Shown: positions 44,532 through 53,410, counted from the stretch's first letter. The stretch: 63,305 bases of DNA from Streptomyces cahuitamycinicus (GCF_002891435.1 NZ_POUC01000006.1:1-63305), one strand, 5' to 3'. Program-made: numbers and translations. The notes: generated from the letters alone by a model not told the origin.

Positions 44532-45047
44532 TCAAAGGGCCGGATTCTCCGCCGAAGCGAGACTGATCCTGAAGCGAACGTCGAGTGGAGGAATCAGTTC
44601 CCGCCAGCCGCTGCGAGTGGCGAAGACGTAGCAGCGCAGGACGAGGAAGCGGGCCGCGCCGGCGAGGCCGGAGGCGCCGAGGTAGACGATCTGCTCGGTC
44701 AGCATGGCGGGGGAGGGCTGCAGCAGGTGCAGCACCCACACGGCGATGCCGGTGGCCAGGTAGGCGGCCGTCGCTGAGCCCGCCGACTGCCAGTGCTCAC
44801 GCCATCCGGCGCCGCGTCCCTTGGCGAAGGTGAAGCGGGCGTGGAGTTCGGTGCACAGCAGGGTGGAGACGACGGTGACGACCGCGTTCGCCAGCGCCCA
44901 GGGCATCGTCGCGGCCAGCAGCGGCACCGCGAGGCTGGAGAGGACTCCGACGCCGCCGCCGAGGGCCGCGAACCGGAGGAAGGACGCGACGGGGCCTGGG
45001 CCGGCTTCGGTCGCCACATCGGGCTGGTGTGCGAGCGGCGACTTCAT
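44532..45047 (-). CDS. GtrA-family small membrane protein
   Basis: 171 aa with four hydrophobic helices (FAALGGGVGVLSSLAVPLLA, ALANAVVTVVSTLLCTELHA, TAAYLATGIAVWVLHLL, EQIVYLGASGLAGAARFLVL) and HARFTFAKG typical of GtrA-like proteins. Relatives help flip polyprenyl-linked sugars. It lies 39 bp after DUF4097 copy 2, probably in the same operon. Confidence 0.85.
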   Translation of the reverse strand: MKSPLAHQPDVATEAGPGPVASFLRFAALGGGVGVLSSLAVPLLAATMPWALANAVVTVVSTLLCTELHARFTFAKGRGAGWREHWQSAGSATAAYLATGIAVWVLHLLQPSPAMLTEQIVYLGASGLAGAARFLVLRCYVFATRSGWRELIPPLDVRFRISLASAENPAL

Positions 45048-45086
45048 GGCGGCGTCCTTCCTCTAGGGCCGGGTGCTGGCGGGGTG

Positions 45087-45776
45087 TTACAGGCTGCGGG
45101 CGGTGATGTCGCCGTAGGAGGTGGTCGCGTGGATGGTCAGGCCGGCCGCGGGGCCGTCGGCGTTGGTGAGGGAGTTGTGGATCCGGCCGTAGCTGGTGCC
45201 GGCGTCGAGGGTGGCGGAGGTCCCACGGGCGGTGCCGACGGTGATGTCGCCGTGCTCGGCGCGCAGGGTGACCGTGCCGCGCACGGCCTCGGCGACGTTC
45301 AGGTCGCCCTTGCGCGTGCTGATCTCGGCGGAGCCGTTCAGGCGGCCCACGGTGATGCCACCGGCCTGGACGGCCAGGCGGACGCTCGCGGTCTCGTCGA
45401 GCTTGACCGTGCCCTGCGCGCCCTCGAAGGTCACGTCGCCGAGCCGCCCCACGCCGCGCAGTTCGGCGCTGGCGGCCTTGGCCTCGACGCGGGAGCCGGC
45501 GGGGAGCTGGACGGTGACCTCGACGGCGCCGGAGGGGCCGAAGTACTGGTTCTTCACCGGGGTCTCGATCCGCAGGACACCGTCGCGGCAGTCGACCGTG
45601 GTCTGCTCGGCCGTCTTCACGTCCCGGCTCTTGGCGGGGTCGGCGGGCAGCACCTCGACGGTGGTGTCGGCCCGGTCGGCGGCGATGAACCGGATGCGCC
45701 CCGCCGGGACGTCCACGAGGGCGGCGATGGGGGCGTGGGCGTCGAACGTGCGCGTCGTGCTCTGGGTCTTCTGCAT
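45087..45776 (-). CDS. DUF4097 beta-helix-like protein, copy 2
   Basis: 229 aa from ATG 45776 with AGGAG upstream. It is similar over its full length to the copy at 41993: both have AGRIRF-AADR-DTTVEVLPAD and end YGDI-ARSL. The gene is also preceded by the same operator elements, so promoter and gene were duplicated together. Confidence 0.85.
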   Translation of the reverse strand: MQKTQSTTRTFDAHAPIAALVDVPAGRIRFIAADRADTTVEVLPADPAKSRDVKTAEQTTVDCRDGVLRIETPVKNQYFGPSGAVEVTVQLPAGSRVEAKAASAELRGVGRLGDVTFEGAQGTVKLDETASVRLAVQAGGITVGRLNGSAEISTRKGDLNVAEAVRGTVTLRAEHGDITVGTARGTSATLDAGTSYGRIHNSLTNADGPAAGLTIHATTSYGDITARSL

Positions 45777-45819
45777 CGCGGGCTCCTAGACTCGGCTTGT
45801 TGTTTCCGATGACAGAAAC

Positions 45820-45975
45820 GCTACGTTGCATTCACTGATCTCGCAACGAATTCGTTGCGATCAATGCCTAAAAATGCAGGTCAAAGCCGAGAAATCGTTG
45901 CACTGGGCTCAAAATTAATGCAACATTCCGCACCTTGGCTCGTTGCAATGAAATGGAGGTGAACGCTATACTGAC
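45820..45975. promoter_or_regulatory. TTGCAA-rich operator region, copy 2
   Basis: ACGCTACGTTGCATTC, CGCAACGAATTCGTTGCG (a perfect dyad), TCGTTGCACTGG, TTAATGCAACATT and TCGTTGCAATGA, then GTGAACGCTATA. It lies between divergent DUF4097 copy 2 and the regulator gene, so it probably serves both. Confidence 0.65.
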
Positions 45976-46004
45976 CCGCACCACGGACCACGAAGGAGAC
46001 CGCG

Positions 46005-46751
46005 ATGCCGGGAGGCAGACTCACCCAGCAGGAACGCCAGCAGATCGCGCTGGGACTGGCCGACGGCCTCGCCTACGCGGAGATCGCCAGGCACCTCGAC
46101 CGCCCGACCTCCACCATCACGCGCGAGGTGATGCGCAACGGAGGCCCCACCGCTTACCGTGCCGACCTGGCACACCGCGCCACCGAACGCCGCGCCCACC
46201 GCCGCCGGCAGGCCGCGCCCCGGGGCGGACAGCGGACGCCCGAGCAGCCCCACGGACGCGACGCCGAAGCCGTGCGCGAGTACGAGGAGACCCTCACCAC
46301 CGTCTTCATGGCCTCGGGCATGCCCAAGATGATGTCCAGGGTGCTGGTCTGCCTCTACACCACCGACGAGGGCAGCCTCACCGCATCCGAACTCGTCCAG
46401 CGCCTCCAGGTCAGTCCGGCGTCCATCTCCAAAGCGGTCACGTTTCTGGAGAGCCAGGGCATGGTCCGCCGGGCGCGCGACGAACGCCGCCGCGAGCGCT
46501 ATGCCGTCGACGACGACGTCTGGTACCAGGCGATGATCGCCAGCGCCCGGTCCCTCACCCAGGTCGTCGAGGTCTCCCAGCAGGGCGTCGGCGTCCTCGG
46601 CCCCGGCACCCCGGCCGCCACCCGCCTGGAGAACGCCGCCCGCTTCCTCGACTTCGTCCAGGAGAGCACTATTCGCGCCGCGGAACAGGCGCGCGAGGTC
46701 CTGCACACCAAACCCGAAACGGCCCCGGACGGCACCGCCGCGCGGCCCTGA
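46005..46751 (+). CDS. HTH_38 plus GbsR/MarR-type regulator
   Basis: 248 aa, with GGAG before the ATG. The first 50 residues form an IS30-type HTH_38 (RLTQQERQQIALGLADGLAY, EIARHLDRPTSTITREVMRN). Residues about 85-165 form a MarR/GbsR winged helix (VLVCLYTTDEGSLTASELVQ, LQVSPASISKAVTFLESQGM, VRRARDERRRERYAV). Two DNA-binding domains suit the many TTGCAA sites upstream. It probably represses both DUF4097/exporter modules. Confidence 0.88.
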   Translation: MPGGRLTQQERQQIALGLADGLAYAEIARHLDRPTSTITREVMRNGGPTAYRADLAHRATERRAHRRRQAAPRGGQRTPEQPHGRDAEAVREYEETLTTVFMASGMPKMMSRVLVCLYTTDEGSLTASELVQRLQVSPASISKAVTFLESQGMVRRARDERRRERYAVDDDVWYQAMIASARSLTQVVEVSQQGVGVLGPGTPAATRLENAARFLDFVQESTIRAAEQAREVLHTKPETAPDGTAARP

Positions 46752-47401
46752 CCGCCGCCGCGACCGGCCCCGGCGGCCCCCACCCGGGACCCAGCCCCAC
46801 TCGACCGTTCCCGCTGGAACAGATCGACGCGCGGTTCGCCTCGGCCCGGGGCCCGGGAGCGCGCTGGGCCGTCTCCAGGCGTATGCCTGGTGCGCCTCCG
46901 CGCAGAACTCTCCTGCTGGTACAGGCAGGTACCTAAGTGCGGGTCACGACTTCGGGCCGCGGACGAGACTGCCCGTCATCGGACTGCTGGTTGACGACCA
47001 ATCCCAGGAGTGGCTGAGCAGCGTGGTACCAGGGGCCTTCGCCGGCCCCTGGACCCCGCTGCCCCCGCCACTTCCCGGCGCGAATCCGTTTCGTGGTAGC
47101 CCGGACCGTACGCGCCGGAAAGCAGCGGGGTACGGGTGGTGGGCAAGATCCGGTGAGACAGGCACCGCCACTGCGGTCGGTTTCCATGTCGACTGCAGAC
47201 CGGGGTGCTCGGTTGTGGGGTTCAGGTCCGGTCGTCCTATGAGTGCCACATGGTTCGGAGAGGTGAGCCTGGCGTACTGCCGTGCCGAGAGTGTTCGGCG
47301 GTTGCCTGTGCCGTGGTGTGAACGGCAGGGCTCCTACTGAGGTAAGAGAGCGCCGCCGCTGGTTAGCCTCTGACCTGCGTAGTTATCTCGAACAACCAAG
47401 A

Positions 47402-47430
47402 TCGGAAGAACTGGCAGGCAGTTCTTCCGA
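47402..47430. terminator. 12-bp hairpin in gene-free stretch
   Basis: TCGGAAGAACTG and CAGTTCTTCCGA pair perfectly around GCAGG. The region 46752-47781 has no convincing gene; this hairpin and the next are its only clear structures. Confidence 0.5.
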
Positions 47431-47539
47431 CAGCAGAGGGCGATCAGGAGACCTGAGTGAACAGATCCTGGAGCCGTGTCACTCAGTCCCATGGAACGTG
47501 CACCACGATCTGACAGACCTGGATAGCGATCCTGAGAGC

Positions 47540-47569
47540 TGGCACCCAGGCGTGACGATCTGGGTGCCA
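47540..47569. terminator. 10-bp hairpin in gene-free stretch
   Basis: TGGCACCCAG and CTGGGTGCCA with a 10-base loop. It lies 22 bp before the first TTGACGTG direct repeat. Confidence 0.45.
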
Positions 47570-47590
47570 CGATCCTTCAGCCGTGGCAGA

Positions 47591-47610
47591 TTGACGTGAC
47601 GTACATGAGG
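47591..47610 (+). repeat. 20-bp direct repeat, copy 1
   Basis: TTGACGTGACGTACATGAGG; it differs at two positions from the copy at 48567-48586. The pair brackets the two winged-helix genes. The end GTACATGAG also occurs inverted at about 47696-47708. Confidence 0.65.
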
Positions 47611-47781
47611 GTGCAGTAATGCGGCTGCGGCTGGATGTTGCGAATCCTTAGCCTGTCAGCAGGCGACACGGCCGACAGGCCGGGTTGATTGACTTCCTGC
47701 TCATGTACGTTAAGTTCATCTGGTCGGCCTCGCAGCCGCCTCTCATGAACCGTCAGACAACCCCCGTGCACGGAGGGACCC

Positions 47782-48234
47782 TTGGGAGCAGTACGCAGGC
47801 TGGTTGACGCCGAGACGGGCGAGGCGGTCCCATATGCGCCGTACGCCTTCTCCGGGAGGCACACCCAGGTTGACAAGGCACGCGTCGAGGCGATCACTGA
47901 ATCGAAGGCGTTCACGCCCAGCCAGAAATTCCTCGTCCTGTGGTGGATCGGAGTCTCGCCCGAGGGCATGGAACCGTTGAGGGCCACCGGCGCTGACATC
48001 GCCAAGCGGGTGGGGATGTCCACCGATGCTGTCGGGAAGATCAACAGGAAGCTGGCCAAGCACCGCATCCTGATCGTCCGCGGACGCATCGGTAACTACA
48101 ACTTCTACCGGATCAGCCCGTACATCGCCTTCCACGGAACCGGGCTCGAGCAGCGTGAAGCGGTGAAGACGTGCAACCCGCCGGACATCCCCGGTTTCAA
48201 CGAGAACGTGCCTGCACGGTGGGAGGCTCAGTGA
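47782..48234 (+). CDS. winged-helix protein, RepL-like
   Basis: 150 aa from TTG 47782 with GGAGGG four bases upstream. The central HTH is LRATGADIAKRVGMSTDAVG followed by KINRKLAKHRILIVRG, then a wing and NYNFYRISPYIAFHGTG, which resembles the C-terminal part of RepL plasmid replication proteins. It could be a replication or copy-control protein of an integrated element, or a plain regulator. The stop overlaps the next start. Confidence 0.65.
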   Translation: MGAVRRLVDAETGEAVPYAPYAFSGRHTQVDKARVEAITESKAFTPSQKFLVLWWIGVSPEGMEPLRATGADIAKRVGMSTDAVGKINRKLAKHRILIVRGRIGNYNFYRISPYIAFHGTGLEQREAVKTCNPPDIPGFNENVPARWEAQ

Positions 48235-48545
48235 TCAGCAGCGACGACAAGCAGAAGAACCTCGAGTTGCTTGAGAAGACGGCCGGCATGACCGCCAACC
48301 AGCGTCTCGTCGTCATGCTCTACGCCCTGCACCCGACCGACCGGTCCGGAGCCGTACTCGAGACTGCCGCCAACCTGGCCAAACTCGTCGGAATGGCCGC
48401 CCCCGTCTTCTCCCGCACCCGCAAGCAGGTCATCGAAGCCGGCTGGCTCGAGGAAACCGAGAGGCTCGGCCACATCAGGTACTACCGGCTTGACCCCAAG
48501 CGCATGGGCGAGAACGTTGTCGTCCCCCTCCGCCGCGCAACCTGA
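48231..48545 (+). CDS. small winged-helix DNA-binding protein
   Basis: 104 aa from GTG 48231, with GGGAGG upstream and 4-bp overlap with the previous gene. LELLEKTAGMTANQRLVVML, AANLAKLVGMAAPVFSRTRK and VIEAGWLEETERLGHIRYYR form a winged helix like the preceding protein. The two probably act together. Confidence 0.7.
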   Translation: MISSDDKQKNLELLEKTAGMTANQRLVVMLYALHPTDRSGAVLETAANLAKLVGMAAPVFSRTRKQVIEAGWLEETERLGHIRYYRLDPKRMGENVVVPLRRAT

Positions 48546-48552
48546 CGTCCCA

Positions 48553-48595
48553 CAGACCGCTCCTTATTGACGTGGAGTACATGAGGAGCGGTCTG
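48553..48595 (+). terminator. 12-bp hairpin enclosing second direct repeat
   Basis: CAGACCGCTCCT and AGGAGCGGTCTG form a perfect stem. The loop and 3' arm contain most of the TTGACGTG repeat copy 2. It starts 8 bp after the winged-helix gene. Confidence 0.7.
48567..48586 (+). repeat. 20-bp direct repeat, copy 2
   Basis: TTGACGTGGAGTACATGAGG, matching 47591-47610 at 18 of 20 positions. Confidence 0.65.
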
Positions 48596-48761
48596 CAGGA
48601 CCCTTCCACTTGTCCTTCGGGCAAGCCCCGCCGCCCTTGGCAGTCCCACGCCAGTCTGGTCGCTTAGAGCACAGCCTCTCCGCTCGGCCATGGTCGGCGC
48701 CGGCCACTTCTCGGAGTCGACGGACACAACTTGAGCGGTTTCGTCAGGGAGCTCTCGATGA

Positions 48762-48845
48762 TCAGCGCCAGCACCGCGCACGCTGGATGACCAGCACCCG
48801 CTCGCCTCTTCGCAAAACCGCGACGATCGCTTCCCGCTGCTCCAT
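48762..48845 (-). pseudogene. NUDIX hydrolase N-terminal fragment
   Basis: MEQREAIVAVLRRGERVLVI is the start of a typical NUDIX hydrolase; the frame then ends at a TGA after 27 residues. The NUDIX box is absent. The ATG overlaps the stop of the dihydropteroate synthase frame (TGATG), so the two genes were once coupled. No other gene is seen from 48596 to 48761. Confidence 0.6.
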
Positions 48846-49547
48846 CACACACCTGCCTTCACTGCTTCCAGGGATTCGAAGACGGTGAGCGCATCGCGGA
48901 TCGCGGCGACGTCATGGGTGCGGATGTAGTCCGCGCCGTTCAGGGCGGCGTACAACTCCGCCGCAAGGCTTGCCGGACCGATCCCCGAGAGGCCGGTCCC
49001 GGTGAGTGCCCGAAGGAAGGACTTACGGGAGGGCGACACCAGGACCGGCACCCCGAACCTGACCTTCAGCCGCCCGAAGCACGTCAGGGCCCGGAGCGGC
49101 GGTTCCGGACCCGCCCCCAGGAAGTAGCCCAATCCCGGGTCGATGACCAGCCGCTCCCGGCCAACGCCAGCCGCTTCCAGCACGGCCAGGCGCTCGTCGA
49201 AAGAACTCCTCAATGCCCTCCCACACCACAGTGGGATCAGTCATCACCTTGGTGGCCGGTCCAGTGCGCTGCACGGAGTGCATGACGACGAGACGGCAGG
49301 CGGCGACGGCCAACTCTTCGTACTGGGCAGGGTCGGAAAACCCCAGGATGTCGTTGACGTATGCGGCCCCCTGGGCAGCAGCGAAACGCTGAGTCTCCGG
49401 CAGAAACGAATCGACCGACACCGGCACGTCGTCGGCCACGAGCCGATCAAGAACACCAGTCAGCCGCCGGATCTCCTCCGCAGCGGTCGCCGACTGGGCT
49501 CCCAGGTGGCTCGCCGCAGGACCCAAATAGCGCAGGCGCGAGAACAA
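48845..49547 (-). pseudogene. sulfonamide-resistance-type dihydropteroate synthase, truncated and frameshifted
   Basis: Residues follow Sul-type DHPS rather than ordinary FolP: GPAASHLGAQSATAAEEIRR, VSVDSFLPETQRFAA, YVNDILGF, CRLVVMHSVQRTGP, then RLVIDPGLGYFLGAGPE, SPSRKSFLRALTG, GPASLAAELYAALNGADYIR. About 45-50 N-terminal residues, including the NxTxDSF pterin loop, are missing. At about 49206-49209 one extra T (TTCTTTCG for TTCTTCG) breaks the frame between EGIEEFF and DERLAVLEAAG. Ordinary role: joining p-aminobenzoate to a pterin; Sul variants do so despite sulfonamides. Now inactive. Confidence 0.85.
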
Positions 49548-49562
49548 CCGCCAGGAGCTTCC

Positions 49563-49760
49563 GTGAGTGCGCCGTCCGACCGATCTCAGGAGCCGCTGAT
49601 GACGGTGCGTGCCGCGGTCATCTTGATGCTGGGCACGCAGATCGCCGTGGCCGCTGGCGTGCTGACCGTGCTGGCAGGCAACGCGTGGGCTGTCGCGGTA
49701 CTGGCTGCCGGGGGCGCCTTCGTCGGCACTGTCGCCTTCGCCCGGTCTGTGATCGGCTGA
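49563..49760 (+). CDS. small membrane protein of mobile-element type
   Basis: 65 aa from GTG 49563 with AGGAG upstream. Two hydrophobic stretches (AVILMLGTQIAVAAGVLTVL and WAVAVLAAGGAFVGTVAFA) separated by AGNA. Similar tiny two-helix proteins occur beside transfer genes in Streptomyces integrative elements. A terminator follows. Function unknown. Confidence 0.6.
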   Translation: MSAPSDRSQEPLMTVRAAVILMLGTQIAVAAGVLTVLAGNAWAVAVLAAGGAFVGTVAFARSVIG

Positions 49761-49762
49761 AC

Positions 49763-49791
49763 CGGCCCGGGCGAATCAGACGCCCGGGCCG
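49763..49791 (+). terminator. hairpin terminator
   Basis: CGGCCCGGGCG and CGCCCGGGCCG form a perfect 11-bp stem directly after the small membrane protein gene. Confidence 0.85.
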
Positions 49792-49800
49792 ACGCCGTGG

Positions 49801-50345
49801 TTACAGCGAAGTCGGTGCACAGCACACGCGGCGGCGATGGCGAGGCCTGGTCACCGCCCGCCGCGACGCGGCGTCGGCCCACTGCAGGCGGAAGCGTCCG
49901 GTGATCACCCAGAAGGCGTTCGGCAGGAGCCACACTGTCCGCTGGATGAGGCGCTCCAGGTCGCGGCGGGTGCGGTCGCCGATGTCCTCGAGCGTGTCGA
50001 GGCCTTCTTGCCTTCGGGGAGGCGGGCGAGTTCCCACGCCAGCAGGTGAGGGTAGAAGGACAGGGCGTCCAGGTCAGGTTCGGCTTCCAGCAGGTCCGCC
50101 AGCCGGGCACAGCCAGCCAGGGCCCGTACGGTCTGGCGGCGCTCGCGCAGCGCGCCGATGAGGGCGCCGGTGACCTGGCCGACGACCGAGCCGATGGTGC
50201 CGGGCAGCATGAGGGCCGAGACGTCTCGGTGCCGGCGGCTACGGCGCCGTGGATCGCGGTCAGGGAGCGGGCGACGTCGAGCAGCCGGTACGCCGGCGTG
50301 CGGCTGATGCCGAACTCCGCGTCGCACTACGCCTCCCACGAGCCG
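49801..50345 (-). pseudogene. fused remnants of mobile-element genes
   Basis: Three frames give protein-like pieces in order: YGSWEA(stop)CDAEFGISR and AYRLLDVARSLTAIHGAV (a Streptomyces element protein), then RQTVRALAGCARLADLLEAE and FYPHLLAWELARLPEGK, then DRTRRDLERLIQRTVWLLPN and WVITGRFRLQWADA. Frame changes and an in-frame stop show decay. Confidence 0.55.
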
Positions 50346-50399
50346 TAGCCGAGCGGGAGCGGCAAAGCGCCGCAGGGGGCCGGGCGAACACACCGGCTG

Positions 50400-51170
50400 G
50401 AGCATCTTCCCGAGCGACGAGCACGGCGTGTGTCTGAGCAACCCCATGTACATCTCCGGGGACGGGAAAACGGTAGTGGACTGCGCCACCGACTCGTTCG
50501 CCGCCGCCGCAGCCGTCGCGGGCCACATCACCGCCCGCCAGGCCCCCGCTCACGGCCCGCTGCGCCCTGACCACGTCCGGGAGGAGTGCACCGGCCCCAA
50601 CCGCCACTGCAAAAAGGCCTACCGGCAGGGCCGCATGGTCCACATCATCCCCGCCGCCTTCGCCGACAGCAGTCACCTCGTCCTGCCCACCAACCACTAC
50701 GCCTCGGAGGAGTGGCGCTGCTCGGAGCGTCGGGGGCGTACTTCCTGCGGGAGGACGAGCCCTCGTACGGATATCACCACTGCCCGCTGGGCTCCGTCTG
50801 CTTCTTCAGCGAACAGAACGGCGACATCTGCAGTTGAAAGGGGACGACACGGACTGGCTCGCGGGTAAGGAGACCTGTGCCTGGTCCCGGGACCGCCCGG
50901 TGAAGTCGGTCTTCGTCAACGTCCCCGACGACGGCCGGGCGCCGGGCGGCGTGGAGTACACCCGGGGCCGCGACTGCACCCCACGGGCATCGACCGCACC
51001 CGGCACAGCCGGCGGACCGGCTGCACCGCGGTCCGCCAACAGGGCAACCTGGCGGGCACGTACGCCCCGCTGTTCCACCGTTGGATCGATCACTGCCGAG
51101 GCGGTCCTCACCGCGTCCGCGATGCACGCCGCTCTCCCCAGTGGAACGCGTTCCCTTTTCCTGAGAAGGG
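50400..51170 (+). pseudogene. broken secreted protein genes, including an I36 domain
   Basis: One frame holds GVCLSNPMYISGDGKTVVDC and CKKAYRQGRMVHIIPAAFAD. A second holds HHCPLGSVCFFSEQNGDICS and then a TGA, after which KGDDTDWLAGKETCAWSRDR and VKSVFVNVPDD continue in another frame. The last parts match the I36 domain of the kinase at 51968 (CDKGSVCFFTERDGMGEMCA, DDNDWTAGENHCGW). So a second I36 gene once stood just upstream of the present operon. Confidence 0.6.
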
Positions 51171-51215
51171 AACCACCCCTAACTTTAGGGCTCGTTAGTA
51201 CAACAAGGGGGACAA

Positions 51216-51971
51216 ATGATGTACAGCATCATCGTGGTGCCGCCCGAGTACGGCGGGCCCGGGGAACAGATCCGCCTCGCGCCCGGGGAGCAGCTCGACT
51301 TCGGCCGGAGCACGGGGGCGCCAGGCCCTCACCTCACCATCGCGCACGAAGGGGTGTCCCGGGCCGCCGGCCGGATATCCGCACACGACACCTTCTGGAT
51401 ACTGAGCAACCTCAGCCACTCCCAGACCTATGTCGTGGAGAACCCGGAGGGTGCGGGCGAGCACATCAAGGTCGCACCGGGCCGCCTCAACGCCCCGGTA
51501 CCCTTCGAGTTCGCCCGGGTCGTACTGCCCGCCGGCGGCGAGCTGCTCAGCTTCGACGTGTGGGCGCCACGCCACGACTACCTCGACACCCGGGCGACGG
51601 ACCAGGAGTCCCCCGGCGGCGCCAGCACCGCCCCGGCGTTCGCCCTGGACTGCTCCAAGCGCTACTTCGCGGTGCTGACCGCGCTGTGCGAGCCCCGGCT
51701 GCGCGGTGCGCCGCACGCGCAGCTGCCCACCGTCGAGCAGCTGGCCGAGCGGCTGCGACCGATCTGGCCCACTACCAACCGCGCCGCCGTGCAGTGGAAC
51801 ATCGACTACCTGGCGGTGAAGCTGCGCCTCAAGCCCGCCCCGGACACGGCGGAGTCCGGTCCCCGGCTCAACGGCAAGAAGGAGTCGCTCGTCTCGCTCG
51901 CGCTCCGCTTCGACCTTGTCCGGGAGGACGATCTCGTCCTGCTCACCCGCCCCCGCGAGGCGGTGCGGTGA
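51216..51971 (+). CDS. FHA-like domain protein with C-terminal HTH-like region
   Basis: 251 aa with AAGGGGG before the ATG. Residues about 1-110 look like an FHA-type beta sandwich (QLDFGRSTGAPGPHLTIAHE, GVSRAAGRISAHDTFWILSN). Residues about 140-235 (FAVLTALCEPRLRGAPHAQL, PTVEQLAERLRPIWPTTNRA) are helical and resemble a winged helix. FHA domains bind phosphothreonine. The stop overlaps the kinase start (GTGA), so this is probably the kinase's phospho-dependent partner. Confidence 0.75.
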   Translation: MMYSIIVVPPEYGGPGEQIRLAPGEQLDFGRSTGAPGPHLTIAHEGVSRAAGRISAHDTFWILSNLSHSQTYVVENPEGAGEHIKVAPGRLNAPVPFEFARVVLPAGGELLSFDVWAPRHDYLDTRATDQESPGGASTAPAFALDCSKRYFAVLTALCEPRLRGAPHAQLPTVEQLAERLRPIWPTTNRAAVQWNIDYLAVKLRLKPAPDTAESGPRLNGKKESLVSLALRFDLVREDDLVLLTRPREAVR

Positions 51972-53410
51972 ACCCGTTCCGTACGAGCCCGGGACATCCG
52001 TACTCCGTGCACGTCCCCAAGGGCTATCGCGTCGGCGGCTGGGAGGTCCGCGAGCCCATGGCCGCCGGGGCCTTCGGCAGCGTGTACGCGGGCCGACGCG
52101 TCGGCCCGTCCGGGGAGCCACCGTCCGTGTCCGCGCTGAAGTTCCTGCCCACCGGCACCAGCACCCCACGCCAGCTGCGCCATCTGCGGGAACTCGCCGA
52201 GCGCGAGGTGAAGTTGCTGAGCCGGCTGCAGGCGCCACGCCTCATCCGGTTGTACGAGACGCTGACGGTGGACGACCCCGGGCACCCGGAGCTCGACGGC
52301 GCCACCGTCCTCGTACTGGAGAAGGCCGAGGAGTCCCTCGACGCCCTGCTCTCCCGGACGCCGAGACCGCGCGGCGGGCCCGAGCTGCTGGCCCAGATCT
52401 GCGCCGGCCTGCACCAGCTGCACCACGCGGGCTGGGTGCACGGCGACCTCAAGCCACCCAACGTCCTTCTCATGAAGGACGGTTCGGTGCGCCTGGCCGA
52501 CTTCAACATGGCCGCCGAGATGGAGGGCACGCACGCGTACACCCCCGCCTTCTCCACGCCCGACTACACCCCGCCCGAGCTGCTCTGGTCCGAGATCGGC
52601 GAACGCGGCCGCCAGATCCGCCCGGCGGCGGACGTCTGGGCCTTCGGCGTACTCGCCCATGTCGTGCTCACCGGCTCCCAGCCGCTGCCGGGCTCCACCC
52701 CGTCCGCCCGCCGGAACGCGGCGGTGCGCTACGCGCAGGGCCATGACGAGTTGCGCCTCTCCCCCGAACTCCCCTCCCCCTGGCAGCAGATCATCGCGGA
52801 CTGCCTGGCCCGCACGCACCGGGAGCGCGCCGTCCACGACGCGGCGTCACTGCTGCGCAGGGTGGAGTCGGCGGCGGGCACGGCCCGCTCGCCCCGGTCG
52901 CACCCGCTGCCTCGGCGGTGGCGCTGGGCCGCGATGGCGGCGGCCGGGCTCGCGGCGCTCGGCTTCGGGGTGAACAACGCCCTGGCGGGGGCGGGCGAGA
53001 CCGCCGCGGACGCCGTGGGTTATGACCGGTGCGACAAGGGCAGCGTCTGCTTCTTCACCGAGCGGGACGGCATGGGCGAGATGTGCGCGTGGGACGGCGA
53101 CGACAACGACTGGACAGCAGGCGAGAACCATTGCGGCTGGGCCGCCCCGAAGAAGGCCCGGTCGGTCTTCAACAACGGCCACGACACCGACGCGGGCGAG
53201 GAGTTCGTCGATGTCGCCTACTACGCGCAGAAGCGGCTGCGGGAGCCTCTGGGCTGCGTCGAGGTGGGCGCCAGGGAGAACTTCACCGCGCCGCTGCGGC
53301 CCCGGTCGCACATCTGGGAGAAGAAGTGCCGAGCCAGTGATGCGCGCCCTTCGGCGGCCCAACCCTCTGAGATACGAGTACGCGGTGACGGCCCTCCGGC
53401 GGGACGGTGA
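51968..53410 (+). CDS. membrane Ser/Thr protein kinase with extracellular I36 domain
   Basis: 480 aa from GTG 51968. The kinase domain (about 20-290) has a Gly loop PMAAGAFGSVYAGRRV, lysine in SALKFLPTG, catalytic loop HGDLKPPNVLLM (HGD in place of HRD) and metal motif LADFNMAAE (DFN for DFG). APE is TPPELLW. One transmembrane helix (WAAMAAAGLAALGFGVNNAL, about 318-337) is followed by an external peptidase-inhibitor-I36-like domain (CDKGSVCFFTERDGMGEMCA, DDNDWTAGENHCGW, ARSVFNNGHDTD) with four or more Cys. The I36 part may sense cell-envelope ligands or proteases. Confidence 0.88.
   Translation: MNPFRTSPGHPYSVHVPKGYRVGGWEVREPMAAGAFGSVYAGRRVGPSGEPPSVSALKFLPTGTSTPRQLRHLRELAEREVKLLSRLQAPRLIRLYETLTVDDPGHPELDGATVLVLEKAEESLDALLSRTPRPRGGPELLAQICAGLHQLHHAGWVHGDLKPPNVLLMKDGSVRLADFNMAAEMEGTHAYTPAFSTPDYTPPELLWSEIGERGRQIRPAADVWAFGVLAHVVLTGSQPLPGSTPSARRNAAVRYAQGHDELRLSPELPSPWQQIIADCLARTHRERAVHDAASLLRRVESAAGTARSPRSHPLPRRWRWAAMAAAGLAALGFGVNNALAGAGETAADAVGYDRCDKGSVCFFTERDGMGEMCAWDGDDNDWTAGENHCGWAAPKKARSVFNNGHDTDAGEEFVDVAYYAQKRLREPLGCVEVGARENFTAPLRPRSHIWEKKCRASDARPSAAQPSEIRVRGDGPPAGR

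Noticed and set aside
46752-47781. Small ORFs in the gene-free stretch before the winged-helix genes
   Set aside because: No ribosome sites, no family motifs and poor codon bias; only hairpins and repeats can be supported.
47402-48595. CRISPR array
   Set aside because: Only two direct 20-bp copies nearly 1 kb apart and a few hairpins; no regular spacers and no cas genes anywhere in the window.
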